This document shows positions 24,568 through 37,763 of a DNA stretch of 64,000 nucleotides, piece by piece. The notes under the pieces were generated by a model. That model saw only the letters and a program-made list of their open reading frames with translations. It was not told the DNA's origin and did not search any database. Both the position numbers and the translations under genes were made by a program. How positions within the stretch are numbered: position 1 is the stretch's first letter; each line of letters starts with the position of its first letter. The DNA comes from Melampsora larici-populina 98AG31 (Eukaryota; Basidiomycota; Pucciniomycetes; Pucciniales; Melampsoraceae): NCBI RefSeq assembly GCF_000204055.1, contig NW_006768774.1, positions 739,843 through 803,842 of the forward strand. The letters are read 5' to 3'.

Positions 24568-27014
24568 AACTTAAAGGAGACAGGATGGCTCATGAAATTC
24601 AAAAATGAAAGGGGTTTTAGATTTTGATTATTGTAGGATTCTTTACTTGTGGTGTTTTTTGATTTGATGGATTTTGAATTGATTTATTTAGATTGGGTTT
24701 CATTTTTTTGATTTTGATCAATCAACCTTTTTTTTTTCTTTCTGGAGTTTATTTTGTTGTATGTTAAAAATGCCAAAGTTGAAGAAATATATAGGAATCA
24801 AACAGAAAAATGATCCAGTTGTTGAATAGGTTTAAAGAAAAAGAATAAAAGGTGTGATTGAATAGGTATGTTGTTTTGGATATAAGTTTGTATAAGAGAT
24901 CAGAGGATTGAAAAAAAAGAAGTTTGAAGATTTGTGCATCCTTTTTACATAGGTGTGCTGCCAAGCTTTCAGTTACATCATTTTAAGAAAACTTTCGACT
25001 ATTTAGTTTGTTTAGATGTTTTTTCCATGAAGGTTTTTTTATCAAGGTATACTTCTATTTTTTGAATCCAAATCTAAATCTTCATTGACTCTGTTATCTT
25101 ATCAGTACTGCTAGTAATGAATCATCAAAGTGCAAGGATTTAAAAAATTCATCAAAGTTCTTTTAACTTGAACAAAAAAAGAATGAATTCAAGATTGTTC
25201 AAGAGTTTTTTTTGTTGCTTTTGTCAACAATTTGACTACCTATTTAATCCAGATTCCAAAACATTTTGTGATTACACTTCCTTACACAAGTACTAAAATT
25301 TCCCCTAGAGTTGTTTGTGTTTATCTAGTTAGTATCACATTTACATTCAATTTAAAATTTCCTAATGTCTTGTATGAATTCAGCATTGACCTGTTGTCAG
25401 AGGATGAGCTACTATGAAAGCATCAAGAATTCCGAAAACCTGTGGTTAAGAAAACTCCTTGAACTCTTCCTCATCTTCATTTTTCTGTGTCTAAGACAAA
25501 TCCTACTCACAATGACAGATTATTGTTAGAAATTATATGCGTTGGATTTGGAGGTTGACATTGTCTTTGCAAATTAACTGTACCAGATTCTAAGAAATAA
25601 TTTCATTTAAGGAAGATGATCCTTTGTACCAGTGCATACTTCTTTTTGATGATCTCACTGTAAAAGATTTTTATCTTCTTCCTTTAATGATCCAAAGTGT
25701 AAGAAAGGTTTCACTGGTTCTTCATTGATGGGTCAAAATTTCATGAATTCTTCTGCTTCTATGGTTAAAATTATGTTTATCTTATCTTGACTTTAAACAT
25801 TTCTGTTTCTTCAATCATTTAAAATTTCAAAGTATATTTCTCCTTGACGGCCATGGTTCTTTGACATGTTTCCGCAATTTATTTGGAAGGAGTTTGCAGG
25901 CCACTGTCTATGCTCAGGTGTTTCTACCTTATAAACTCAGTCTGGTAGATGTCACTATGGATTTCATTCAATCCGCTGGTCCTTGGAGTTCTGAAGCTTT
26001 TTGTATCTACATCGTTGCTCATGTTGGCCTTGAGGTTTTCTGAATCACCAAGTTTCAACAAAGCCACATGATTGGTCATTTGTTGTTGCAAATTGGTTCA
26101 AATGTTACTTTTTCTTAAAATTAACAGGTTTCTAATTCTTTCCTTTTTTCTCATTCAATTTATATCAAACATGGAATAAAAAGATTTGGTTTAGGTGCGC
26201 TTTTTCAGATCTATTGGTACAAGTTATCTGGAAACAACACTGAATCTTTTTTGTTCTGTTTGTTATTTTAATACTCTTGTTCTTCAGCACTCTTAAGTCT
26301 ATATACTCTTTTAATAGGTGGGTTAACTTGAAGGGTTTTTTGTTCTGGATTTGATCCCTTTGAGGATATTTGGTCTAGAACTTTGGAGCTTAACTAGTTT
26401 TTTTTGCAAGTACTATGTTTGACAATTTCCAATTCTTGAAAGAAAGACCAGCTGAATATACATATTTTCATGAGTATTTTTTTGATCAGAAATTCTTTTT
26501 GGAAGCGTAATAAGTTTTCACATTTTTTTCTCATCTTCATTACCATTTTATACGGTGTGTTCAAAGTCATCTTAGCTTAACACAAGCCCTCCCGATGTGG
26601 CCGCGCAGAGAGGGCTTGTGTTAAGCTAAAATCAATGTCGTCTCAATTGTTGATGATTCTTTTTATTTCTGAATGAATGATGATATGGTGATATTGAGTT
26701 CAGAAATTGAAAGTATTTTAAAGGGTCTGTGTTGATTGATTGAATATTCTCAGAGTTGTCAAATGAAAGAGCCGTGTGGTGTAAATGGATGATTGATTTA
26801 TTCACACACACCCTCTTAAATTCAAATTGAAATTGAGCTTTAAGGTTAAGTAGACTTAACTAAGTTTAAGTGTAGTACTATGTAGCTCAGTAAAGTGAAA
26901 CTATCAATCCTTCCTTCATGAATTCTTTGATTACCTTCTTTCCTTTCCTTTTCGTTCTGCTTCTTCAGCTTCATCATCAATTCAAAACTATCTAAACGAT
27001 TCAATCTACGTCTA
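24568..27014. other. Intergenic, 2.4 kb, AT-rich
   Basis: No gene is seen. It contains a strong inverted repeat (26572..26629) and a long AT-rich stretch. The last ~100 bp before 27015 are pyrimidine-rich, as expected for the promoter or leader of the kelch gene. Confidence 0.5.
26572..26629. repeat. Perfect 20-bp inverted repeat around an 18-nt GC-rich loop
   Basis: TTAGCTTAACACAAGCCCTC is followed, after CCGATGTGGCCGCGCAGA, by its exact reverse complement. The GC-rich core stands out in AT-rich surroundings. It could be a very small MITE or a structured RNA. It lies 386 bp upstream of the kelch start, so a regulatory role is possible but unsupported. Confidence 0.85.
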
Positions 27015-30000
27015 ATGGCTCTCTTTGGAGTCAAGAGACGTAAAGATGGAAATGAGAAATCGACTGGTTCTAGTCCACCTCATAAAGAAATACCAAATCA
27101 ACCACACCACAATCGATTCGATTCAACTTCAAATCAACATTCTCATCATCCAATCTCTCATGATCTCAACAGACCTCATCCTCCAATCTCTTCTCAACAA
27201 GCTCTCTCTAATTCTTTCTCAGCTCCTCGTTCTAACTTTACTCCTCCTACCAATCATCAAAATCATCAAATCAATCCCATTCAGCAAATCAATCCTAATC
27301 AGCAAATCAATCCTAACCAGCAACCCATCCAACAACCTATTCAACAACCTATCCAACAAGCTCAAGCTCAAGCTCAAAAATCATCTACACCTCAACCATC
27401 CACTGTCATCTATCCTTGGTCTCATCGTCGATTAGGTCTTTTACCACCTGCTCCTTTTCCCGGTGATCCTTCTCCTGTCAATGGTTCAAGTCAACTTCGA
27501 GCTTCTGCACCTCCTTTTCCGAGATATGGTCACTCTGTCAATGCAATGGGAACTCCTACCGGTTCTGGTGATCTATACATCTTTGCTGGTCTCGTCAAGG
27601 ATCAAGTCAAGAATGATCTTTATGTCTTGAATATTGCCAGTCCTCCTTCGTCGGTTGGATCAAATGCTCCTGTTCAACTTCATAATCAAGTCTTACCTGT
27701 CGGTTTAGTAGAAACTAGGGGTGAAGTTCCATTACCAAGAGTGGGTCATGCTTCGGTTGGAGTGGGTAATGTACTCATCGTTTGGGGTGGTGATACTAAA
27801 ACATCTGAAGAAGAAATTCAAGATGATGGATTATATTTACTTAATCTATCAACACGTGAATGGACTCGAGTGAAGATCTCTGGTGATTGTCCTGAAGGTC
27901 GTTATGGTCATTCTGCTGCAATCATTGGTAGTAAATTTTATATCTTTGGTGGTCAAACTGATCAAGGTGGTTTTATGAATGATTTGTGGAGTTTCGATTT
28001 ACATAAACGTATGTCGCGTCTCGACATCATCTCTTACACTCTCTTATACCTTTCTTTTCAAAAGACACAGTCACTCATTACCTCATCGAGATCATTTGTC
28101 TCGTATCCTTCAAATCCTCTTCGATCCTCTCATCCTCTCAGTCAAGTCAGGTGCCCCACAGTGGCAGTGTATTGAAAGTGCTCCAAATGAAGTCGCACCT
28201 ACCCGTCGTACCGGTCACACTGTAGTCACTCATGGTGAATCAATCTTTGTCTTTGGTGGAACCGATGGTCAATATCATTATAATGATACTTGGAAGTTTG
28301 ATACTACCACTGGTCAATGGAAGGAACTTGATTGTATTGGATACATTCCCCTTCCTAGGGAAGGTCACTCTGCTACTTTAGTGGATGATGTGATGTATGT
28401 GCTTGGTGGACGTGGTGTGGATGGAAAAGATTTGGACGATTTGGCTGCTTTTAAAATCTCAAGTTAGTATCTGATTGGCTTTTGGATTTTTGCTCAATCT
28501 CACTGATCACTTTTTTTTCCTTTTTTCCAGATCAACGATGGTATATGTTTCAAAACATGGGTCCTGCTCCAGCTGGTCGCTCTGGTCATACAATGGCGTC
28601 TTGGCAAGGCAAGGTTTATGTACTCGGAGGGGAGTCTTATACTTCTGCTAGACCGGATGACCCGTCTATCGTTCATGTCCTCGACACCGGTAAGATCAAG
28701 TATCCTCCGGACCCAGCTACTGTTGCTCGACAGCAATTGCAAGCCTCCAGCCGAAAGACATCCAATCCGAATCTTCATAGCCCACCCCCTGGCTCTATAG
28801 GTCCCAGAGGCAACGCATCTAATGTCATCCAACAAGGCTCCCAAGGTCCGAGGGCCTATGCTTCGCCCGCATCACCCGAAAACGCAAACACTACGGATTC
28901 GATCAGCAATCGGGGTAACAAACGGGCTACCACAGGTGCCACCTCTAATCCTCCCTCTCGACCTCGCCGTGAGGATGACCCTCCTTTGAATGCTACAGCT
29001 GTGATGAATAGAAGGACGATTGGTTCATCAAACACATCTCCCTCGCGAACGATGTCACCTTCTCACAGTGTGAATGCATCACAACAAGGACATGTATCTG
29101 TCACCGGTAACGAGAACTCGTCTCGTAGATCGATCTCGCCAATCGTTTCACATAGCAAGAATCCTAGTCTAGATCAATCAGTTCGTACTTCGCCTGTTCA
29201 CAAACCGCCAAGGCCCCCACCTCCGACCTCTACACAAAACGTCGCGAATCCTCTTCAGTCTAATTCTACGTCATCGTCTCCTGTTCATCAACGCATGTCA
29301 TCTGAAGTAGCTCGCAAATTGAACAATGCAAGTCCCCCGGTAGGTGGGATGAGAAATGCTGAGAGGGGATCCAATCCACCCCATCAATTCTCTAGCCTTG
29401 GTTCTCAGATGGAAGAAGATCATCATCGTCTTCAAAAGAAAAACATGTGGATGAAAGCTGCTCTTGCTACAGCAGTCAAACAAGGTTTTATGCTTCCATC
29501 CAGTGAGGATGATGATCCTGATGAGCTTGCAGATAGAAACTGGTTAAATAGCTTTCAATCACCTAGTCCCGAAGGGAATGATAAAGCCAAAGATTGGCAG
29601 CGGTTGGTTGAAGCTTTGATCCAGCTTAAGCGGGAGTTAGCAAAGGCCAAGGTTTGTTGATGTTTATTATCTTTGACTCCATCACTCTAATTGATTCTTG
29701 ATTCGTTCATCTTCCAGGGTCAAATGGTCGATCAAGCCAAATCGTTGGACGATCGTGTTTCAGAAGCTGGCAAAACGAAATCGGCTGCTCTACAAGAAGC
29801 ATCATTTTATCGAGTGAAACTAGCAGCTTATGAATCAGGATCAGTGTCAGATGTCAACAAGATTGAACGAGAAAGAATCTCCGATTTGGAATCTAAATTA
29901 TCAGAGATCATAATTTGTAAATCTGGACTAGAACGACAACTCGTTCAATTGAATCATGAGCTTGAACAAGAACGACATTTACGAGAGATGTTAGAAGAGA

Positions 30001-32280
30001 ACACATCTAAGACGAATGAACGATCTAATCATCTCGAGGCATTACATTCACGTACGACATTGGATTATGAAGAATTGTTGAACAAGACACGTGGTCTTGA
30101 TCTACATGCATCAGAACATATTGAAAGGTATACCGTCTTGGAATCATCTCATCAAAGTACTCTTAGCGATCTAGAAAGTTATCGTCATAAACTTCAAGTT
30201 AGTGAATCCTCGAATGAGAAATATTTAATTGCACTTGAACAGCTGCAAGACACTTTGAATGCGACCCATGGACGTGTAGAAGAAGTCGAACAGTTTTGGG
30301 AACAAACTAAAGAAGAATTAGATGTACAGAAATCAACAGCTATGGAATTGAGTCGAGAACTTGAAAGTCGATTAGATGAGATTTCAACCTCCACTTCAAA
30401 AATACAAGAATTAGAACAAATTCTGATGAGTGTTAAAGAAGAGAATCTTACGTTGAAGAAATTGAATCAAACTGGTTTAGCAGACTTGATTTTGATTAGT
30501 AAATCTAAACTTGAAGAAAGTCGAGGGATGAAATCAGATGGATCAGAAGATCAATTGAATGAAGAAAGATCTAAAGGATTGAAATTGTTACATGATCAAT
30601 CGAAGAATAAATTAGAGAGTGTTTTGATGGAATTAACGGAAGTGAAGACGAGAAACATGATCTTGGATCGAGAATTAGTAAAGAGTCAATCTGAGATGAG
30701 TAGGATGAATGTCAAATTTTCACAATTGATAAATGATTCGAACAGGATGAAATCTCAAATGAAATTAAAAGAGATGGATCTGAAAGAAAAGGTTAGGTTA
30801 ACTGAAGTAGCTGAAGTGAAAGCATCTTTAATGAAGAATATGATGGCCGATAATGGATTATTAGGAGGAGCAGATGAAGAGATTGGAACGCGATTTTTTG
30901 ATCCTAATCATCTTAATGGAGCTAGTAGTAGTGGTATGAGTATGTTGGGATCCAATGAAATGATTGGAGCTGAACACATCACCAAACGAGTTAAAGAACT
31001 TGAACAACGATTAGAACAACGAAACCAATTACATAAACAATTAGAATCTAAACAAGAAGAAACTCAAAAAGAGATGAACCAGTTGGAAGAAAAGTATTTA
31101 GATGCACATCGAAAACATGAAGCTGCAGCTGATGAGATTGCATCTTTAGTTCAAGAAGTTCAAAGGTTAAGATCAGGTGGAGCTACTTCTGTTTCATTGA
31201 CTTCGGCTGAAGGAGGAACTGGACCAGGAGGAGGATCAGGAACACAACAAGGAAAAGTAGAAGAAGAATTACAAGTGCTTCAAGAAAGACATCGAACTTT
31301 GGAACAAACTCATATTAAAGCAGTTCAATATGTTAAAGGAACGGAAAAGATGTTGAGAAGGATGAAAGATGAATTATCAAAGTATAAAGAAAAGACTGAG
31401 AATTTAGAAAGTGAATTGAGTGAGTTTAGGAAATCATCGAATGGAGGATCAGGAGGAGGAGGAGAATTAAAGAATCAATTGATTGAATTAACATCACAAC
31501 TTGAAAGGTTAAGAGTTTCATCTAAACAATCGAATTTGGAAAACGAATCGTTACAGAAGAAGATGAGTTTATTACAAATCGAATATGAAAGAGATATGAA
31601 ATCGTATGAAGAAAGTTCAAGAAGACGATTAGAAGAACTTCAAGAAGATTGTAATTCTATGGAAAAGAAGAATGAACAACTTGAAGATCGATTGAATGAG
31701 TTTATTAAAGAGAATACGAGTTTGAAAGATATCATTAGTCAGAAACAGAACCAAAAGCAGAAAAAGAAGGGAGATGGTGATGGTGATGGAAAGAATGAAG
31801 GAGAAGAAGGGTTGGGTGGTTTGGAACATGCTTTGAAGCAGATTGATTGGCTTAAACAAGAAAATGTAGAATTACAAGGGAAATGTAGAGACGCAGAAGC
31901 AAAGGTAAGTTTTCCATTATATTTTTAAAAACAATCGAAAATTCGAAACTGATGATTTTTGATTTTTACCAACAAAAACACAGATCTCATTATTATTAGA
32001 TCATATGGAAAATCATTCAAATGGATCAGAAGATCAATTAGATGGAATCGGAAATCCAAGTAATGGATTAGGTATCGGATTAAGAGATCTTCAAGCCAGT
32101 ACGGATTCTAGATTCGATTGGGATTTACATAGAAGATCGAATGGGATCGAATCGATTGGATCTGATTATAGTGCTGGGTATGTTGGAGATGAAGGAGTTG
32201 ATGAAGTTGATAAGAACCTTCGAAGCAATATTGGTGCGGGTACGGGGAAAGTTGCTGGTACTGGTCAGAGTCATGCGTGA
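27015..32280 (+). CDS. Tea1-like kelch-repeat and coiled-coil cell-polarity protein
   Basis: Five in-phase exons, 27015..28008, 28151..28462, 28531..29651, 29718..31904 and 31984..32280, give about 1636 residues. After a low-complexity Gln/Asn/Pro-rich N-terminus there are about six kelch repeats (residues ~165-490), with typical elements such as PRYGHSVN, LYIFAGL, GRYGHSAAIIGSKFYIFGG, TGHTVV and SIFVFGG. A Ser/Pro-rich linker follows (~500-780), then a very long coiled coil (~810-1540), including Gly-rich breaks. This order is that of Tea1/Kel1, which ride microtubule ends or mark growth sites and recruit formins in polarised fungal cells. The C-terminal ~100 residues are not recognisable. 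The ATG at 27015 opens the conserved frame (MALFGVKRR). Naming it Tea1 or Kel1 needs a search. Confidence 0.9.
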
Positions 32281-33700
32281 ACTTTTAGAGGGCTTGGGAG
32301 GTTATGATGTTGTGGGTTTGGTATATGTAGGATGGATCAAAGAGTTTATAGAGAATTGTAATGGAAAAGAACAAATTAAATTAAATTACAATCACAATCG
32401 GAAGGTTTTTCTCTTTTTTTTTCTGTCTTTTTGAGGAAGAGTGGGATGGTTTTGGTTGGTTAAATGGGTTTTTTCTGTTGTATAATGAATGACATCATGC
32501 TTAATTTTTTTTGTTATATATAAAATGATTATATTTAACGAAATTTGATTNNNNNNNNNNNNNNNNNNNNNNNNNNNNNNNNNNNNNNNNNNNNNNNNNN
32601 NNNNNNNNNNNNNNNNNNNNNNNNNNNNNNNNNNNNNNNNNNNNNNNNNNNNNNNNNNNNNNNNNNNNNNNNNNNNNNNNNNNNNNNNNNNNNNNNNNNN
32701 NNNNNNNNNNNNNNNNNNNNNNNNNNNNNNNNNNNNNNNNNNNNNNNNNNNNNNNNNNNNNNNNNNNNNNNNNNNNNNNNNNNNNNNNNNNNNNNNNNNN
32801 NNNNNNNNNNNNNNNNNNNNNNNNNNNNNNNNNNNNNNNNNNNNNNNNNNNNNNNNNNNNNNNNNNNNNNNNNNNNNNNNNNNNNNNNNNNNNNNNNNNN
32901 NNNNNNNNNNNNNNNNNNNNNNNNNNNNNNNNNNNNNNNNNNNNNNNNNNNNNNNNNNNNNNNNNNNNNNNNNNNNNNNNNNNNNNNNNNNNNNNNNNNN
33001 NNNNNNNNNNNNNNNNNNNNNNNNNNNNNNNNNNNNNNNNNNNNNNNNNNNNNNNNNNNNNNNNNNNNNNNNNNNNNNNNNNNNNNNNNNNNNNNNNNNN
33101 NNNNNNNNNNNNNNNNNNNNNNNNNNNNNNNNNNNNNNNNNNNNNNNNNNNNNNNNNNNNNNNNNNNNNNNNNNNNNNNNNNNNNNNNNNNNNNNNNNNN
33201 NNNNNNNNNNNNNNNNNNNNNNNNNNNNNNNNNNNNNNNNNNNNNNNNNNNNNNNNNNNNNNNNNNNNNNNNNNNNNNNNNNNNNNNNNNNNNNNNNNNN
33301 NNNNNNNNNNNNNNNNNNNNNNNNNNNNNNNNNNNNNNNNNNNNNNNNNNNNNNNNNNNNNNNNNNNNNNNNNNNNNNNNNNNNNNNNNNNNNNNNNNNN
33401 NNNNNNNNNNNNNNNNNNNNNNNNNNNNNNNNNNNNNNNNNNNNNNNNNNNNNNNNNNTGTCTTTCACTAGGATACACTTGATGCCTGAGGGGGGGTTAG
33501 AATCTATTGGTTTTTTTTTTGGAACGTGTTATGGAAATTTGGTTTTTGATTTTTGATTTGATTTCTTACAGGGTTTTGTTTTATGATGATGTTTTTTTTG
33601 GTCTTGATGAAAAAAACATATGGTTTGGTTTTTGGTTTTTGATATTTGATATTTGTAGACGTATATGTATGATGGGTTTTCAAACCTTTCTAGATAAATA
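32281..33700. other. 3' flank of kelch gene and assembly gap
   Basis: AT-rich 3' flank up to 32550, then 908 N bases at 32551-33458, then T/G-rich sequence up to the next element. Nothing can be said about the gap; open frames running through it are artefacts. Confidence 0.9.
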
Positions 33701-34622
33701 GCGGTGTACAAACCTACAACCCAACATGAAAACCCATGAAAAAAACCCATGAAAACCCAACTTCTTCATGGGTTTTTTTCATGGGTTTTTTCACATGGGT
33801 CAAAATCGTCTAGATCTCACCACCCGTTTGTTGAAAAAAACAGTTGTGTTCGATATATGTAGACTCAACCAACCCCACCCCTTCTTGGTCAACGCAACAC
33901 ACCCAATAACACAAATCCTTACAAAATAAACATATGCTGCTTGTCTAAATACCTGATGTATGCTGATTTCAAAGTTTCCCTCTCTTCGGTTTGTTTCAAC
34001 CTTTGCAATTTGAAGAATTCAAAAGCGATCGTTTTATTTCAAACGATCGCACAATGTATCGTTTTACTTCAAACAAAAACTGATCTGAATTGCCTTTCAG
34101 ACCTTTGACATGAGACTTTTGAAATGAAGACATCGTTTTCAATAAAAAAACATATCGTTTCATCTCAAAAAGAAACTGTTGAAGTTGGCTTCTAAGACTT
34201 TGAGATGATACTTCTAAAGCGAAGATATTGTTTTCAGTCAAATGCAAACGAGATCGTTTTGTTTCAAAAAAGCACAAGATATCGTTTTATTTCAAACAAA
34301 AAGAGATGAAACTTTCAAAACTAAAATTTCCTTGAAGTAGTGTGAGATTCAAATCAAGAAAAACCTTTATCGATACAAAAAGCGCGGTGGTTGAGCTGGA
34401 TGCAAAAAAGAGAGATGTGGAGTAAAGTTAAGGCCTCAAGTGATGACAAGAGCAGCGTGTGGCCTGTGACTCAACTTTCAAGACATGTTTTAGGAGTTGG
34501 GGCGTTCAAACCTTTCCAGGGCAACCCATGAAAAAAACCCGTCAGAAAAACCCATGAAGAAGTTGGGTTTTCATGGGTTTTTTTCATGGGTTTTCATGTT
34601 GGGTTGTAGGTTTGTACACCGC
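33701..34622. mobile_element. 922-bp element with 77-bp perfect inverted repeats, TA-flanked
   Basis: Left and right ends are inverted copies over about 77 bp, starting GCGGTGTACAAACCTACAAC and containing repeated CATGGGTTTT/AAAACCCATG words. TA flanks both sides (33699-33700 and 34623-34624). The interior has several imperfect copies of ATCGTTTTATTTCAAAC (about 34020-34300) and no transposase. The terminal motif GCNGTGTNCAAACCTA is shared with the elements at 114 and 17244. Confidence 0.88.
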
Positions 34623-34624
34623 TA

Positions 34625-35713
34625 ATATACCGGATTTTTTTAAAGGTGGAAGAAGGGTTTTCAATTATTAAGGAATATGATTTTGTTGGTAGATGAAAAG
34701 TTTTTGGAATGGAAATTATTTGATATCTAGACTGGTGCTTCAACTTGGAACTCTTGTCCAGCTGGAATTGGATTCAAGAGTGAATTTACTTTTGTTGATT
34801 TGACTTGATTTTTATATGTGGCTTGTCATTCCTCATCCAATTGTTGCCATAACACATTTTTGTAAAGAAGATATCTAAGCTGGAATTGCTTTCAGCACAG
34901 ATTCAATGTTTGCCCAAGTCCCGATCTTAGGATCATGTTCAGCTCAATCAAGCAATTGTTTCTTTTCTTTGTCCACCGCTCGTGAGTGTTTTGTGGTGCT
35001 ACATAATTGACATCCTTCATTCATTGCTGAGGGCCAAGGCTTGGTGGGTACATCTCTTTGATCTCTTCTTGATAAAAGTCAAGTTAGTTTCTTTCCCTTT
35101 GCTCTGTCAATGCTTCTCCTTTTCCTTGGACTTGCTTTTGATTTTGCTCATGATTCACAATTGCAATTTGTACCCAGTACTCTGTGGTGTTGTGGTGTCT
35201 TGTGATGCGGCTCCCCTACGTTTATTATAATCGTATGGCTTGTCCGAACAACGTGTTGCTTCCCTGGAGGGGATTACAAACTTTTGAGACCTCTCATGGA
35301 ACTTCATGACCTAATAATACGAGCGAGTGATCACAATGCTTGAAAACAGATTGCAAAAAAATGCAATCACTGGTCTTATTGTTCAATTTATGAAATTCCA
35401 GTGTTTATTATTTAGGTTCATCTATTTGTTTCTGTCAATCAAATTTTCAATCTTAGAGATCATTCCAATTTCTTAAAAATTCACTCAGCGTACCATGGTA
35501 TGGAAAACAAAAATATTGAATTGGAAGACTGAGAACAAAGGAAGGTAACTGCTGCTTGAGAAATAAAAGAAAAGATGCGAACTAAAAGTACATGAACAGA
35601 CGACTCATGTACACAGACACAAATCAATGATAATGATAATAATGATGTAAAACACACACAGACACACACAGAAACAAGAACGAAAAACGAAAACAACAAC
35701 GAAAAAAAGGATT
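34625..35713. other. Intergenic
   Basis: No gene is seen. The last ~200 bp are A-rich with a CA/GA-rich stretch at about 35650-35680 and probably form the 3' UTR of the minus-strand RING-CH gene. Confidence 0.45.
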
Positions 35714-37263
35714 TCAAGTTTGAACATCTAAAACCGAATCTTCAACTTTTCTTAAAACCCAATGACTACATCTTTTAACAAAATACCAAACCCCTCTGAT
35801 AGCCGTCACCAAACCTACAATCATAAAAGTTAAAATCATCATACTTGCAATTGCTGTTGGATCACGTCCACCTGGTCTATTATTATTATTTCGAATCATA
35901 CGTAAGACTGAATGTCTTATACCAAAATTAAATGGTGAAATAAATGTTAATGACATGACTAATTGGAAGAAACTGACGATTCCTATGAAGGCTAAACCTA
36001 AGATACTGTGTTTTAAGATTCTATCTAGTTTCTTTAGTATGATGATGGCTAACTTTTTGGTGGTTGAATTGATTTGTTCTTTTATTTTCATAGGGAATGG
36101 GTTTTTTGAATCTGAGTGACTAGTGGTTAAAGGTTTGGATGTAGGTTTAAATGTGGTGGGATGACCGTTATGGGAATCTTGAGCAGAAATACCAGTTTTA
36201 CGTTTAGGATTGATATAACGGTAGGTATTGGTTTCCACCGACTCTTGATCATTTGAGATAGGTACCAATTTACTTTCTTGGTCTACTTTACGATTAGGTG
36301 ATGGTTTGGGTTTGTTTGGATCTTCATTCAAGTTGACTAAGAGCTTGCTATTCAACACACGAACCGCTAGAGTTCACACCGAAATTAGTAACCATCAGAG
36401 ATCGTGATGGAGGAGATGAAGTTGAGGAAATGTTGACTAACCTTCACCAACTGCTTCACCTACAAATCTTCCAGTTGAATCATATGATAAAGTACCAAAA
36501 CCAAAACTCCAACCTTCATCATTGGTCATATTTCTCATCATCTGTCCTTCTAAAAGCCAACCAGCAGCAAATCCAGCCAAAGTGACCAAAAGTGAAAATA
36601 AAAACAACTAAAGAAAAGAAACCAGATTATGAAAAAAGTTAAACTGATTGATTTCAAAAATTTCAAAAATAAAAGAAATTTCTTGCTTACGGTCACACAA
36701 CCTAAAATCCATTTATTTTCAGCAAGACCCACTACTTTAGCCCTACGTAATTTGTAACGATAACCACATTGATCACATTGATAAAAAGATTTAGTAGAAC
36801 TTGACATCAAACGCCAACGTTGTAAACATCCTACATGAATATGAGCCATTGTACCACGACATAAACAAGGTTGAATCAAACGACCTAAACTGATATCTTC
36901 ATCATCACGACCACTTAAACAAATTCGACAAAGTGCTTCCTCTTCTTCTTCTTGATTATTATTAGAATTGATAGGTTTGGTAGAGGTTTTGTTGGGATAA
37001 GTTTGATCTGAAATCACTTCTGGTTGAGAATCGTCTGATGATTTTAAGATTGGGGAAACTGGTTTATTGATATGCTCGATTGATTCATTTGAATCTTCGG
37101 GTTTATTGATATGATTGATTGTTTCATTTGATTGTTCGAGTTGATTATTATCAGAAATTGGTGATTCTGCAATACAGCCTTCCTCGGTGGTAGTGGTAGT
37201 CTCCTGTTCCAAGACGTCATTGATTTTCCTACGACGAAGGCAATTTTCTTGATTCGAAGACAT
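35714..37263 (-). CDS. RING-CH (MARCH-type) membrane E3 ubiquitin ligase
   Basis: Three exons on the minus strand, 37263..36691, 36607..36442 and 36366..35714, in phase, give about 463 residues. The RING-CH domain is complete, with the C4HC3 pattern Cys112, Cys115, Cys133, Cys135, His143, Cys146, Cys163, Cys166 and the typical PCLCRGTMAHIHVGCLQRW. Such domains recruit an E2 enzyme and ubiquitinate membrane proteins. The N-terminal ~108 residues are acidic and disordered. Hydrophobic segments follow the RING (about 192-211) and two more lie near the C-terminus (around ILGLAFIGIVSFFQLVMSL and MMILTFMIVGLVTAI), so the ligase is membrane-anchored. It resembles yeast Ssm4-type or MARCH proteins in domain only; the specific membrane is not known. 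The ATG at 37263 is the first in frame. Confidence 0.9.
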
Positions 37264-37479
37264 ATATGTTATTTTGGTTGTTTGATGATACGATAATGTT
37301 TTTAGAGTAGTGCTTAGGAAATTGATGCAAGTAAAGATGAAGGATACAAATTAAATGAAAGAACCAAGATCAACTTGATGTCAAGGAAGAAGTAGGCACA
37401 GCCTGTTGATGCCTGTGCGTGCCCCTGCGCACCGGGTTTGCACACTTCACTGCCCATCGTGACCTGATCGGATGAGGTA

Positions 37480-37679
37480 CAGCGCTTCAAGAATCCTTCG
37501 GTTTATTTGGTGGTCTTTTTTTAAAAGTTTTGGACAAAACTTGGAAAAAACTCATTTGGACAGCTCAAATTTGACAGATTCTAGTACAAAATCGGTTTCA
37601 GCGAGGGTTTTAGCGAGGGTTTTGGACATTTATTTCGTTTTCTTGCGTGAAAAAAACCCGAAGGATTCTTGAAGCGCTG
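37480..37679. mobile_element. 200-bp MITE with TA target and CAGCGC ends
   Basis: The terminal 22 bp starting CAGCGCTTCAAGAATCCTTC are exactly inverted at the other end. TA flanks both sides (37478-37479 and 37680-37681). TA targets and CAG-starting ends are typical of Tc1/mariner MITEs; this assignment is inference. It lies in the upstream region of the RING-CH gene. Confidence 0.85.
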
Positions 37680-37763
37680 TAAACTTCGAAATGAACCGTT
37701 CGGTGTCCTCTTGTGAGCGTGCATTTTGTAATTGTCCACTAATTGAAAATCCGCTAAAACGAC

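Noticed and set aside
32392..33478. Long open frames on both strands across the N run
   Set aside because: They consist almost only of unknown bases; the region is an assembly gap.
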